Assembly: GCA_003446545.1 (NCBI GenBank)
Contig: DMAO01000279.1
Coordinates: 1 to 10,756, forward strand
Direction: 5' to 3'
Source: Sphaerochaeta sp.
GTDB lineage: Bacteria; Spirochaetota; Spirochaetia; Sphaerochaetales; Sphaerochaetaceae
DNA: 10,756 nt
Program-made: the position numbers and the translations under genes
Part shown: positions 1-8,300 of the stretch, piece by piece
Position numbering within the stretch: position 1 is the first letter of the stretch
Layout of the letters: every line of letters begins with the position of its first letter
Notes under the pieces: model-generated
The model's database searches: none
The model's input: the letters and a program-made list of their open reading frames with translations, nothing else
What the model was told of the DNA's origin: nothing

Positions 1-403
1 CGAGGACCTTGAGGAATTGGGTATCGGGCATCTGGTCATGACAGGCGCGACAGGGGACAGGCAAAGTCTGGTACAGCGGTTCCAAAACGATCCTTCCATC
101 AGTGCATTCGTCATGACGCTGAAAACGGGAGGGGTCGGGCTTAACCTGACAGCGGCAGACTACGTCTTCATCGTGGATCCCTGGTGGAACCGCTCTGCAG
201 AGAATCAGGCTATCGATAGAACGCACAGGATCGGGCAGGAAAATCCTGTATTCTGCTATCGCCTCATAGCCAAGGATACGATAGAGGAAAAGATATTGGA
301 ACTGCAGCAACGGAAAGCAAACCTTGTCGCCTCCTTGCTTACTTCCGATTCGAATGCAGTAAAGTCTTTGTCCGAAAAAGATATAGAAATGTTGTTGGGG
401 TAA
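1..403 (+). CDS. SNF2-family DNA helicase/translocase, C-terminal fragment (5' end outside window)
   Basis: This is the last ~133 codons of a SWI2/SNF2-type ATPase. The reading frame is open from base 2, so the start and the first RecA lobe lie upstream. Visible are the end of the second RecA-like lobe (Helicase_C): a TGATGDRQ segment where the family has its motif IV-V linker, motif V around LKTGGVGLNL, then DPWWN, and motif VI with the SNF2 signature DRTHRIGQ carrying the arginine finger. The tail after it (YRLIAKDTIEEKILELQQRK) is the usual post-motif-VI brace of bacterial SNF2 proteins. Family members use ATP to translocate on double-stranded DNA and remodel protein-DNA complexes; the target here is unknown. 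The stop codon lies 3 bases before the next ATG, so the two genes are almost certainly co-transcribed and probably translationally coupled. Family assignment is firm; the specific role is not. Confidence 0.93.
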   Translation, partial: EDLEELGIGHLVMTGATGDRQSLVQRFQNDPSISAFVMTLKTGGVGLNLTAADYVFIVDPWWNRSAENQAIDRTHRIGQENPVFCYRLIAKDTIEEKILELQQRKANLVASLLTSDSNAVKSLSEKDIEMLLG

Positions 404-406
404 CAT

Positions 407-2254
407 ATGGTAAAAAATAGCAAAAAACCGGAGGGAGGGAACACTTCGTCCTCAACAAAAAAGGCTACGAAAGCCTTGTCCCAAAAGGGTAAGGATCTTG
501 CCTCTGACCTGGAGGAATTGACTATCGAGGAATTGGCCAGAGCCTACCACTGTCTTACAGGAACAGAATCGCTTTGTAAGCAGAAAGCTCAATTCCGCAC
601 CCAAGTGGCGCTTCTCCTTGATTTTGACGATCAAACAGGATTCGACCTCTTTTTTGACAGTCTTCCCCTGTATTTGCAGGAGGTTCTACAAAGGGGGGCC
701 TTTGAACATATTCTGGACATCCGTTCACTGAAGACCCCTGTCAAGGAACCTCTGGTCGTCAAAGAACTTAAGAAGTATGCCTACAGGGAGACTCTGACAA
801 CCAATCCAGCGCTTCGGCTGGGGCTCTTGCATGTCATTAATGAATTTGTACTGGAATTGCATCCCCTATTTCTAAAGGTCTTCTTTTTTTGGCTTCCCAA
901 ACCCTTGGGCTATACGCTCCAACCCCTTGCAGAAATTGAAGGCACCCTATGGTCCGATACGCTACAGGTGCCTGAGGTGATACCTCTGCTCGTAGAGGCT
1001 GCTGTCCAACTGCTGAAGACCAAGTCACGTGACGATGTTGTCCGGAAGGGCTTGCTCAAGGGGAATATCAAGAGTTTGCGTGCAGCCTGCGCCCTGGAGC
1101 CCTTTCCGGTTGCCAGTTCCTATGGTCTCGATCCTATTGAACTGTTTGTGCAGGTGTTGACCCACTTGGAACCAAAAACATTCAAACGTCCCGAGGATGG
1201 AGAAGCTTTTGTCAAGATGATGGTTCAGCGGTTCTTCTTTGACCCCAAGATGCCTTCGGAAAATATCAATGGAATGGAACTGGAGTATTCCTGTCTTCTT
1301 CGGCAATTTTCCAAGTCAGCGTATGCCTACTCTGTTGAGGTCAGGAATCAGGGAAGAAACGCTCTCAAGGAAATGCTCCATCAGATGTATGCCGAGGGAA
1401 GTTGGTTTTCTGTAGAAAATCTGTTTCAGTCATTTGCATTGCATGGTAATTCGTTTGTTTTCTGGAATAGGGATGTCTTGAACCGGGTTCTCTACATGCG
1501 AGGGGATTCCATCGAGACTGGGTTTGGCACCTATGTCCCCAGTCCCTATGATAAGGGATTCCGCGCCCAAGGCATTCTCAAGCAGATGTTGTTTGAAAAG
1601 CCCCTATTCAAAGCCTATTGCTATCTGTTCGCTGTTCTTGGGTTGGTGGAGATCGGTGAAAGATCAGCGCCCTTGGTTCTTGAAAAAAACGGGAAAATGT
1701 ATCCGCTCACTCCCTACGAGGGTATCTGCAGCATGAAGGTCACTCCCTTCGGGGCATGGTGCCTGGACTTTACCGATGAGAGGCCGGAGGCCAAGAAACA
1801 GGAGTTCGAGACCATTGCTGATTCTAACCTCTTGTTGGTTACGTTCAAGGGCTTGTCATTGGAGAGAAGACTGTTCCTGGAACAAATAGGTGATTCAATG
1901 GGTACTGAGCGGTACAAGATAAGCGAAGTCTCATTCATCAGAGGATGTTCAGACCCTTCCGAGATACGATCCAGGATAGAGAGGTTCAAGAAACTCATAG
2001 AAGCGGAACCCTCCGAGCGTTGGCTCTCTTTCTTTACCATGGTTGAACAAAGGGCAACCCTATTTGCCCATGGGGAAGCCGTATTGCTATATACGTTCCC
2101 CGATGATTCTGCAATCAGGAAGATGTTTGCACTAGATCCTGCTTTTAGGAACATCATAATACGTGCTGAGGGAAACAGGATTGTCATAAAGAGAAAGGAA
2201 CAGGCTCTCTTTAAGAAATTGCTGGCGGAACATGGATATCTCAATACCCTCTAA
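407..2254 (+). CDS. SNF2-linked protein with possible XPB-N/Helicase_C_3-like C-terminal domain
   Basis: This 615-residue cytoplasmic protein has no signal peptide and no convincing membrane segment. Residues 1-35 are Lys/Ser/Thr-rich and probably disordered. Residues 36-400 look mainly helical and match nothing I recognise. Residues ~403-452 read like a winged-helix tail (LFAVLGLVEIG, then VTPFGAWCL). Residues ~472-615 follow the layout I associate with the Helicase_C_3/XPB N-terminal domain: a strand NLLLVTF, a helix ending in RLFLEQIGD, a YKISEVS segment, a short helix pair RIERFKKLIEA, then a final alpha/beta unit (VLLYTFPDDSAI, NRIVIKR, LFKKLLAEHGYL). That resemblance is by eye. In XPB-like systems this domain reads DNA damage or grips DNA; here it could recruit or regulate the SNF2 motor encoded 3 bases upstream. 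The start ATG is chosen for its position right after the helicase stop; the ribosome site before it is weak (GGGG), consistent with coupling. Confidence 0.8.
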   Translation: MVKNSKKPEGGNTSSSTKKATKALSQKGKDLASDLEELTIEELARAYHCLTGTESLCKQKAQFRTQVALLLDFDDQTGFDLFFDSLPLYLQEVLQRGAFEHILDIRSLKTPVKEPLVVKELKKYAYRETLTTNPALRLGLLHVINEFVLELHPLFLKVFFFWLPKPLGYTLQPLAEIEGTLWSDTLQVPEVIPLLVEAAVQLLKTKSRDDVVRKGLLKGNIKSLRAACALEPFPVASSYGLDPIELFVQVLTHLEPKTFKRPEDGEAFVKMMVQRFFFDPKMPSENINGMELEYSCLLRQFSKSAYAYSVEVRNQGRNALKEMLHQMYAEGSWFSVENLFQSFALHGNSFVFWNRDVLNRVLYMRGDSIETGFGTYVPSPYDKGFRAQGILKQMLFEKPLFKAYCYLFAVLGLVEIGERSAPLVLEKNGKMYPLTPYEGICSMKVTPFGAWCLDFTDERPEAKKQEFETIADSNLLLVTFKGLSLERRLFLEQIGDSMGTERYKISEVSFIRGCSDPSEIRSRIERFKKLIEAEPSERWLSFFTMVEQRATLFAHGEAVLLYTFPDDSAIRKMFALDPAFRNIIIRAEGNRIVIKRKEQALFKKLLAEHGYLNTL

Positions 2255-2288
2255 GGTGACGGTACCACAGCGAACGGTGTAGTCGCTT

Positions 2289-2308
2289 CCAGGATTTTTC
2301 AATTCTGG
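2289..2308 (+). other. Stem-loop downstream of the SNF2 operon
   Basis: An 8-bp stem (CCAGGATT / AATTCTGG, one G-U pair on the RNA) closes a TTTC tetraloop, 34 bases after the stop of the 615-residue protein. There is no T-tract after it, so it is not a standard intrinsic terminator. It could protect the 3' end of the mRNA or be chance. Confidence 0.3.
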
Positions 2309-2349
2309 TACGCGAAGAACCGGCATGTGAGCCTGATGTATTCCACATC

Positions 2350-2369
2350 GCTGGGAGATTTGTCCCAGC
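2350..2369 (+). terminator. Perfect 7-bp hairpin, weak terminator candidate
   Basis: GCTGGGA pairs perfectly with TCCCAGC across a 6-base loop. The hairpin sits between the SNF2 operon and the aldo/keto reductase, where a terminator would be expected. It is followed by a C/T-rich run (CTCTCCCT) rather than a clean T-tract, so intrinsic termination would be inefficient at best. Confidence 0.35.
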
Positions 2370-2396
2370 CTCTCCCTACAGCATAGCCTATTTCCG

Positions 2397-2405
2397 TGCT
2401 ATACT
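2397..2405 (+). promoter_or_regulatory. Extended -10 promoter candidate for the aldo/keto reductase
   Basis: TGCTATACT matches an extended -10 element (TGn plus TATACT, 5 of 6 to consensus). No good -35 hexamer lies 16-18 bases upstream. Initiation about 7 bases downstream would place the RNA start inside the Shine-Dalgarno, leaving a leader of only ~12 bases. Either the message is nearly leaderless or this is a coincidental match. Confidence 0.35.
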
Positions 2406-2409
2406 GAAA

Positions 2410-2415
2410 GGGAGG
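2410..2415 (+). promoter_or_regulatory. Ribosome binding site of the aldo/keto reductase
   Basis: GGGAGG lies 8 bases before the ATG at 2424. It is a strong Shine-Dalgarno and fixes the start codon in preference to downstream methionines (M5, M13). Confidence 0.75.
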
Positions 2416-2423
2416 TATAAGTC

Positions 2424-3281
2424 ATGATTGAAAAGATGCAATTCGGACGGACAGGGCATATGAGCAGCCGGGTGATATTTGGAGCGGCTGCCCTAGGGGA
2501 AGTGACACAGAAAGAGGCTGATGAAACCTATGAGCTTCTCAAGAAATATTCCATCAACCATATTGATACCGCCCAGAGTTATGGGGAAGCGGAACTGAGG
2601 ATTGGCCCTTGGATGAAGAGGGATAGGGCATCCTTCTTCCTTGCAACCAAGACCGGCAAGCGGACCAAAAAAGAAGCGAGGGAAGAGCTCCACCAATCTC
2701 TTGAAAAGCTACAGACCGATCATATCGACCTATGGCAGTTTCATTTCCTTGTAGATGAACAGGAGTGGGAGATTGCTATGGGGGAAGGCGGGGTCCTTGA
2801 AGCGGCCATTGAGGCAAAGCAGCAGGGCCTGATCAAGCACATTGGTGTCACCGGACATGGATTGGGTGCCCCTCGGGCACACTACCGGAGTCTGATGAAG
2901 TATGATTTTGATTCTGTGCTCTTTCCCTACAACTACACGATGATGCAGAATCCCCAGTATAGTTCAGATGTAAATCAGCTGATGGCGCTTTGCAAGCAGC
3001 GAGGTGTTGCGATTCAGACTATCAAGTCTCTTGCCAGAGGTCCTGTTGGGGAGGCTGTAAATCCCTTTGCCACCTGGTATGAACCCCTTACTGACCCTTC
3101 GTCCATTGCCACTTCTGTTGGTTGGGTCTTGAAAAACCCTGAGGTATTCCTAAACAGTACAGGCGACATTACGTTGCTGCCGACCCTGTTGCAAAAGGCT
3201 AGCGAACCCTTGCTTGTCCCTTCAGAGGAGGAGATGCAAGCCTTGGCCTCTGAACAGGGGATTAGACCCCTGTTTGTCTAG
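2424..3281 (+). CDS. Aldo/keto reductase, NAD(P)H-dependent
   Basis: This complete 285-residue member of the aldo/keto reductase superfamily is a cytoplasmic (beta/alpha)8 barrel that reduces carbonyls with NAD(P)H or runs the reverse reaction. The catalytic tetrad is intact: D48 and Y53 in IDTAQSYG, K76 in ATKTGKR, and H107 at the end of LWQFH. The N-terminus (MQFGRTGHMSSRVIFGAAALG) is the usual first strand, and GLIKHIGVTGHG is the typical mid-barrel motif. Length is slightly short for the family, and the C-terminal loop that often sets substrate choice is reduced. There is no 4Fe-4S-binding tail as in some anaerobe relatives. The gene appears to be its own transcription unit, with a good ribosome site and a possible promoter. 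Its stop overlaps the stop of the convergent membrane protein gene. The substrate cannot be told from sequence. Confidence 0.93.
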   Translation: MIEKMQFGRTGHMSSRVIFGAAALGEVTQKEADETYELLKKYSINHIDTAQSYGEAELRIGPWMKRDRASFFLATKTGKRTKKEAREELHQSLEKLQTDHIDLWQFHFLVDEQEWEIAMGEGGVLEAAIEAKQQGLIKHIGVTGHGLGAPRAHYRSLMKYDFDSVLFPYNYTMMQNPQYSSDVNQLMALCKQRGVAIQTIKSLARGPVGEAVNPFATWYEPLTDPSSIATSVGWVLKNPEVFLNSTGDITLLPTLLQKASEPLLVPSEEEMQALASEQGIRPLFV

Positions 3282-4045
3282 GCCCAGAAATGATAGGTTC
3301 TGGTGACGAGTATCAGCAGTGTAGTACCTGCGACATAGAGGATGAGTCCTATGCTGTTGTACAGGATATCCTGGCTGATGGTAACCATAGCATTTCCGGC
3401 TATCATCAGCATGAAGGAGAGATATCGGCCAACAATCTGTCTGTCTCCTCTTTCCTCAAAGATGGCAATGATAAAGGTCAGAAAGGCCAATGCACTTATC
3501 ATAATCGACACACCCAGAAAGAGGTTATTGGTTATGCTAGCTTCCTTGAGAAAGGAGGAGGTATTGGTCGACATGGGTACCAACAGGGCAAGTAAGAGGG
3601 AAAAGGTTCCTCCTATGAATGCGTACTGTCCAAGTCGTAGGGGATTCAGGGTCTGCTGGAATAGTCCTGAAGCCAGAAAGAGGAACGAGGAGAAGAGAAA
3701 GGCAAAGTGGTACAAGATGCCTATCCAGTAGGGGCTGAGGATCATAATGTGAGACAGTTGGTAGTACAGGGGAAGAATCTTCACATTTCCCAGGCATATC
3801 ATACAGAAGAGTAGAGGCAAAAAATGAGCTTCAGCCCCTATGTTAGCCCTATAGAAGACGCAGAGTAAAAGGGCTGCGACCAAAGTAATCCAGAGATGGA
3901 CCAGTGAGGGTACTATGTGCTGTAGGGTAATAGCCATCTCTCCCTGTGCTTGGGAAAGCAAGAGGGAGTGTACAAAAAAAACCGTGAACAAGAAGGTTAT
4001 GAGGGCTTGAATGCCCAAAAATACAAAACGAAAGTTCTTAGCCAT
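3278..4045 (-). CDS. Multi-pass membrane protein of unknown function (7-8 TM)
   Basis: I do not recognise this 255-residue protein. Hydrophobic segments fall near residues 7-30, 45-65, 75-92, 105-127, 140-158, 172-197, 206-225 and 229-247, so it has seven or eight membrane spans and almost no soluble domain. The only sizeable polar stretch is EERGDRQIVGR near residues 197-207. The layout resembles stand-alone 7TM sensory modules of the kind fused to signalling enzymes, but no output domain is present. It is the last gene of the leftward set: the ATG lies 5 bases after the TAA of the carrier gene, so translation is probably coupled. The preceding CAGGT is a poor ribosome site. It could be an accessory subunit of the carrier, or a sensor. 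The stop codon shares CTAG with the stop of the convergent reductase gene. Confidence 0.8.
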   Translation of the reverse strand: MAKNFRFVFLGIQALITFLFTVFFVHSLLLSQAQGEMAITLQHIVPSLVHLWITLVAALLLCVFYRANIGAEAHFLPLLFCMICLGNVKILPLYYQLSHIMILSPYWIGILYHFAFLFSSFLFLASGLFQQTLNPLRLGQYAFIGGTFSLLLALLVPMSTNTSSFLKEASITNNLFLGVSIMISALAFLTFIIAIFEERGDRQIVGRYLSFMLMIAGNAMVTISQDILYNSIGLILYVAGTTLLILVTRTYHFWA

Positions 4046-4050
4046 ACCTG

Positions 4051-5298
4051 TTAGAGCATGTCCCTGTAAGAAGAGTCATGCTTCACACCCATAATCTGGC
4101 AGGTATACGCTGCACCAAAGGCCGCGACGTAGGAGTCTACCAGTGTGCCTAATCCATTGAGGATGGGCATCAGGGCGATGAGAGTCATCTCTGCTCCGTA
4201 TAGGTCTATCTTCAAAAACTGCAGGGCTATGATTGTGATGAAGAAAACCTCAAAACCCAGATACAGAGCACTGGCATAGGAGAACAATGCGCTGGCAAGT
4301 GCTACCAGAAGGATTACCTTATCAGAAGGCATGGTTCCAAGAGCCGCATAGAGCAAGCTCGTGATGCTCAGCGTTGCGATCATCGCAGAACCACCTCTGC
4401 CGATAAGTGTATAGAGGGGGATTGCAGTTGCGCTGACACGTTTCTGACAACCCAGGTTATGTCTCGCATGGGAGATGGTTATCGGACTGCTGAAGAAGAT
4501 GCTTCCGCTGAACAGAGCCGCTATGGCAGGGGCTATCATACGGTAGAGTATCTTATAGGGGTTTACCTTGAATCGGGTAAGCAGGCCGAACAGCAATGGT
4601 AGGAGGATGAGCAATACCAGAAGTGCTGATGCGATGAGCATCACCAAAAAGCGGCCAGCGACAAAGATAGTGCCTTCATTCTGCAGACGAGCGAACCAGT
4701 AGGATGAGGTGAAGAAGATCATAAAATGGCCAAATCTGCTGTACGCATTGGCTATGCGGAACATAGTCTCGCTCAAGGAGTTCATCGTTACGTATGCAGG
4801 GCGGATAACCTCACTATTGGGTTTGAGGAAAAAACCGAAGATCAGGGCAATTACGATGATGGGAAGCAAGAAGCTCTCTGCTGATGCCAACGTGTAAAAG
4901 GGATTGACCGGAAGCATAGAGCTGAAGAGCGTGGAAAGAGACTGAGGAGCTACCGCACCGATAATTGATGCTTCAGATCCTGCACTGCTACTGGCAGGGA
5001 AGTTGCTTGGAAAGAAGCGGAACACAAGGGCCGCACACATTACCAAGAGTAATGTTGATAGGATACTCCATAGGATGGAAGTCCAGCTGAAAGTCCTTCC
5101 CAGGGAATCTTTTCGCAGGGAAGCGACTCCGGAAGAGAATCCAAAGAACACTATAGGGACCAAGATAAATCCACCTAGCTGTACAAACAGGGAGGTGGCA
5201 GTATACATGATCTGTTGGTAGAGCCCGGAATCTCCAAATAGGAGTGTTGCAGCCAGCCCGAAGGCTGTTGCTGCGAGATAGGTTATCCACGTCTTCAT
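4051..5298 (-). CDS. Divergent DAACS-family (sodium:dicarboxylate/glutamate-type) symporter
   Basis: This 415-residue inner-membrane protein has the layout of the dicarboxylate/amino acid:cation symporter family (PF00375): N-terminal scaffold helices with LGGFILVPIVFFGF at 41-54, then the transport domain. The hairpin-1 serine region appears as FSGSIFFSSPITI (263-275) and is followed by the family-typical NLGCQKRVSATAIPLYTLI (281-299). The TM7 motif NMDGT is replaced by GRGGSA (300-305). In TM8 the aspartate of LVDSYVAAFGAAYT (D388) matches the substrate-amine aspartate (GltPh D394). By hand alignment the positions of GltPh R397, T398, N401 and D405 are V, A, G and T. The fold is therefore clear, but coupling ion and substrate probably differ from glutamate carriers. 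It sits 37 bases after the GH13 gene and 5 bases before the membrane protein gene. No clear Shine-Dalgarno precedes the ATG. Confidence 0.85.
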   Translation of the reverse strand: MKTWITYLAATAFGLAATLLFGDSGLYQQIMYTATSLFVQLGGFILVPIVFFGFSSGVASLRKDSLGRTFSWTSILWSILSTLLLVMCAALVFRFFPSNFPASSSAGSEASIIGAVAPQSLSTLFSSMLPVNPFYTLASAESFLLPIIVIALIFGFFLKPNSEVIRPAYVTMNSLSETMFRIANAYSRFGHFMIFFTSSYWFARLQNEGTIFVAGRFLVMLIASALLVLLILLPLLFGLLTRFKVNPYKILYRMIAPAIAALFSGSIFFSSPITISHARHNLGCQKRVSATAIPLYTLIGRGGSAMIATLSITSLLYAALGTMPSDKVILLVALASALFSYASALYLGFEVFFITIIALQFLKIDLYGAEMTLIALMPILNGLGTLVDSYVAAFGAAYTCQIMGVKHDSSYRDML

Positions 5299-5335
5299 AG
5301 TTTCAAAGAGTATCTTATCAGTAGCGTCAAGTCAA

Positions 5336-8300
5336 TCAAACATCGTCCAGATCTCCTAGGAGAAGGTTCAGTTTATATCCTGCCGCTGTTTCTGCCTCAG
5401 TGAGTGTCTTCACATATTCAAGGGTATCGGTGATACCTCCCACCATATGGAAAGAAAGAGCTGAGAGATAGATAATCTCTTGGATTGCCTCCTTTTTGTA
5501 CCAGGTGACCCCCTGGTACTCATTGCAGTTCGCGTAGGTTCTCACCGCCTGGTCCTGTAGCATGGTAAAGAGGACCTTTTGTGGCGTTTCATCGCTAAGG
5601 TGCCTGATCATGGTAGCTGAAGAAGCAAGCAAAGCTGCGCTATGGCAGGCTTTCCTGGCATTTTCTCCACTGAAGCCCGCTTCCGCCAAATCATCACCAA
5701 AGAATCGGGCGAGCAACAGCCTGTCACTTGCAACCATTGCATCAGTAATGGTAGACCCCTCATGGATGAACGGCTTGAGGAACAGCGAAGCGGCAATGAT
5801 TGATGGCAGCTCGTCCATGATGGCTTGTCCCTGTCTAAAATATGGCTCTGGGGAGTCTTTTGCAAAGAGTGATGTCAGTCTTTGGATCTCCTTGAGCATC
5901 TCTGCAGGTTTGATTTCCCTCGGCTTGGAAGGCAGTGCCTTTAAGGCCACAGGGTGAAGCTGTTCCATTACAACTCCCAGATGGGTGTAAGCCTCAGCAA
6001 GGGATAGGATTAGCTTTCGCTCGGTCTTTGCCGTGCATTCTCCCTTCAATACCGAAGAGAGCAGTTTCTTGAATGAAGCACTATGCAGGCTCTCCATAGC
6101 CTTGAATACAGGCTTCAGTCTTAGGGCGAGGATTTCCTGTTCAATGTTACTAATTCCATTCTCGCCAAGAGAGCTGTAGAGCATCTCATAGGTGCCGTCC
6201 ACATCCTCAACTTCCCTGATGTTCAGAAGAACCTTTGCCTCATACCCGTTGAGGCTAAAATGTCCTCCCTCATCGAAGACTTTCAGTGAAGGGATCATAT
6301 AGGTCAGTCTGCCAGGGAAAGCCTCAAACAGCACATATCTTCTGCCCCCTACGGTAAGGCCCATCGCCTCAGCAAGCGAGAGTGTCTCTGTACGTTTGTC
6401 GTCGCCCTGCTTCTTAAGCTTGGGTGCTGAGTTCTTTATCCAGCCTTGTACGCTATGGTACTGGTTGTTGTACAGCACCAAGGCCTTCTCATTCTCTGTT
6501 CCATTGATGTAGCAGAAGGCAGATTCATGGACATGGTTACCGTCAACAAGGTCAAAGAGGTAAAAATTGTCCACTCCGCTGAATAGATACCGCTTTTTCA
6601 GCAAGGGGAAGATTCTTCTATAATGCTCATCAAGCATCCACTGATTAGGCCTTTCGTCCCAGTATGCCTTACGGTACTCCATCCCATATTTCTCTTTATA
6701 CCCTTCGATCTGGCCATGACCGAACATAGGGAGACCCGGCATGGTTGCCAGAAGAGTACAGACACCAAAGTACTTATCGCCTTCACCGAACTGGGCGACT
6801 GCGGTCTCCTCGTCAGGGTTGTTCATAAAGTTGACGAATCGCTTGAGAATCTCCGGTTCAAAGCTGATGGTTCCCTTGATAGTATCGCGGTATTTCTGGT
6901 TTTCCTGGTTCTTGAGCATGTTCATGAAAGCACTGTTATAGACACGGTGCATGCCCAAGGTGCGTACAAAATACCCCTCCATCATCCAGAAGGCCTCTGC
7001 AAGAAGCAACGTATCGGGAAGCTCCACACTGAGGCGGTCAACGACCTCTCTCCAGAACTCTTGGGGGATAAGGTTGTGGAATGTTGCATCATCGAGGCCG
7101 CTTTGGGCTCGTCCTGCAATATCACCACCATGGCCAGGTTTTGGATACCAAAGCCTTTGGATATGTTTCTTCGCAAGGGTCATCGCAGCATCGAATCTGA
7201 TGATGGGGAAGTTTTTCGCCACATGCTTGATCTGCTGGAAAACCGCTTCCCTGGTTGCAGGATTTAGGAAATCCAGCTGGGCTGTATCGTTCCAAGGCAT
7301 CGAGGTACCATCGTTACCGTGGAAGATATAGCTTGTCTGTCCGGTTCTCAAGTCAGTTCTCTTGAAGGTGACCGCAGCATCACTTTGGTTGTAGTAGTGG
7401 TCCTCCAGCTTAATTTCGATATCTGCTTTCTCTGAGAGATTCGGACCGTTGTACGTATAGGAAGGGAAGGGAGGATCGCTTTGCTGTATGAAGTACTCGC
7501 TGTGGTTGAACACCCAGTCCCCATCGATTCCCGTATGGTTGGGTACCATATCACTGGCCAGACGCAAGTTACGTTCAGCACACCTTTGGCGCAAGTTGTC
7601 CAAGGCTGCCCACCCTCCGATGGAGGAGGCTATCTCGTAGTTTTTCAAAGAGTATGCTGATGCTTCGGCCTCAGGATTACCACAGAGGTTCTTTATCCTC
7701 TTTGAAGCGTTGCTTCGTTCCCAGAGCCCGATCAGCCAGAGGGCTGTGAAACCCCGCTCATGCAGGTTGTCCAGTTCCTGGTTGGGGATCTGGTCGAGTG
7801 TGGTGATGGGGTAACCGTACTCCTTGGAAAGTTGGTCAAGCCAGACAAGCGTTGATTTGGCTATCATGATGACATTGGGCATCCAGTTACGGTCAGTTGA
7901 GAATGCCTCGTATTCGGCATCATAGGAGCTGTAGTCAGGAACATAGGTTGCAGCTGGTCCATGGCCTCCGAAATGGGGTTTCTCCTCTTCTTGGATATAG
8001 TCTATCGAACGTAGTAACAGTGCCCTCAATTCTGCAGACAACAGGTCATTCCATGTATCTTTGATGTAGCGGATCTGCTCAAGCAGTGAGTCAGGATAGA
8101 GTTTGGATGGCCTGGTAAGGAAGGTGAAGATATCCTCATCACTATTGGCCATCAAGGTAGCACCCTTTGTGTAGCCGCCCAGAAGGGCGGTGAGGGCCTG
8201 GGAGCCTTTGGGGAAGGAGAGCCCTTCAGGGGCTATGAAGGGTTTTGCTGCCTTGACCAAGGCAGGGTTGTCCAGCATCACCTGGTGGACAAAATACCCC

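Noticed and set aside
1714..2244. 176-codon open frame on the minus strand
   Set aside because: It lies wholly antisense to the 615-residue protein gene, with no recognisable domain or good ribosome site.
5309..5335. Possible promoter (TTGACT, 15-base spacer, GATACT, minus strand) before the carrier gene
   Set aside because: The spacer is too short, the -10 matches only 4 of 6, and the 37-base gap fits read-through from the GH13 gene. Not strong enough to list.
6623..7267. 214-codon open frame on the plus strand
   Set aside because: It is antisense to the GH13 catalytic region, whose conserved motifs show which strand is coding.
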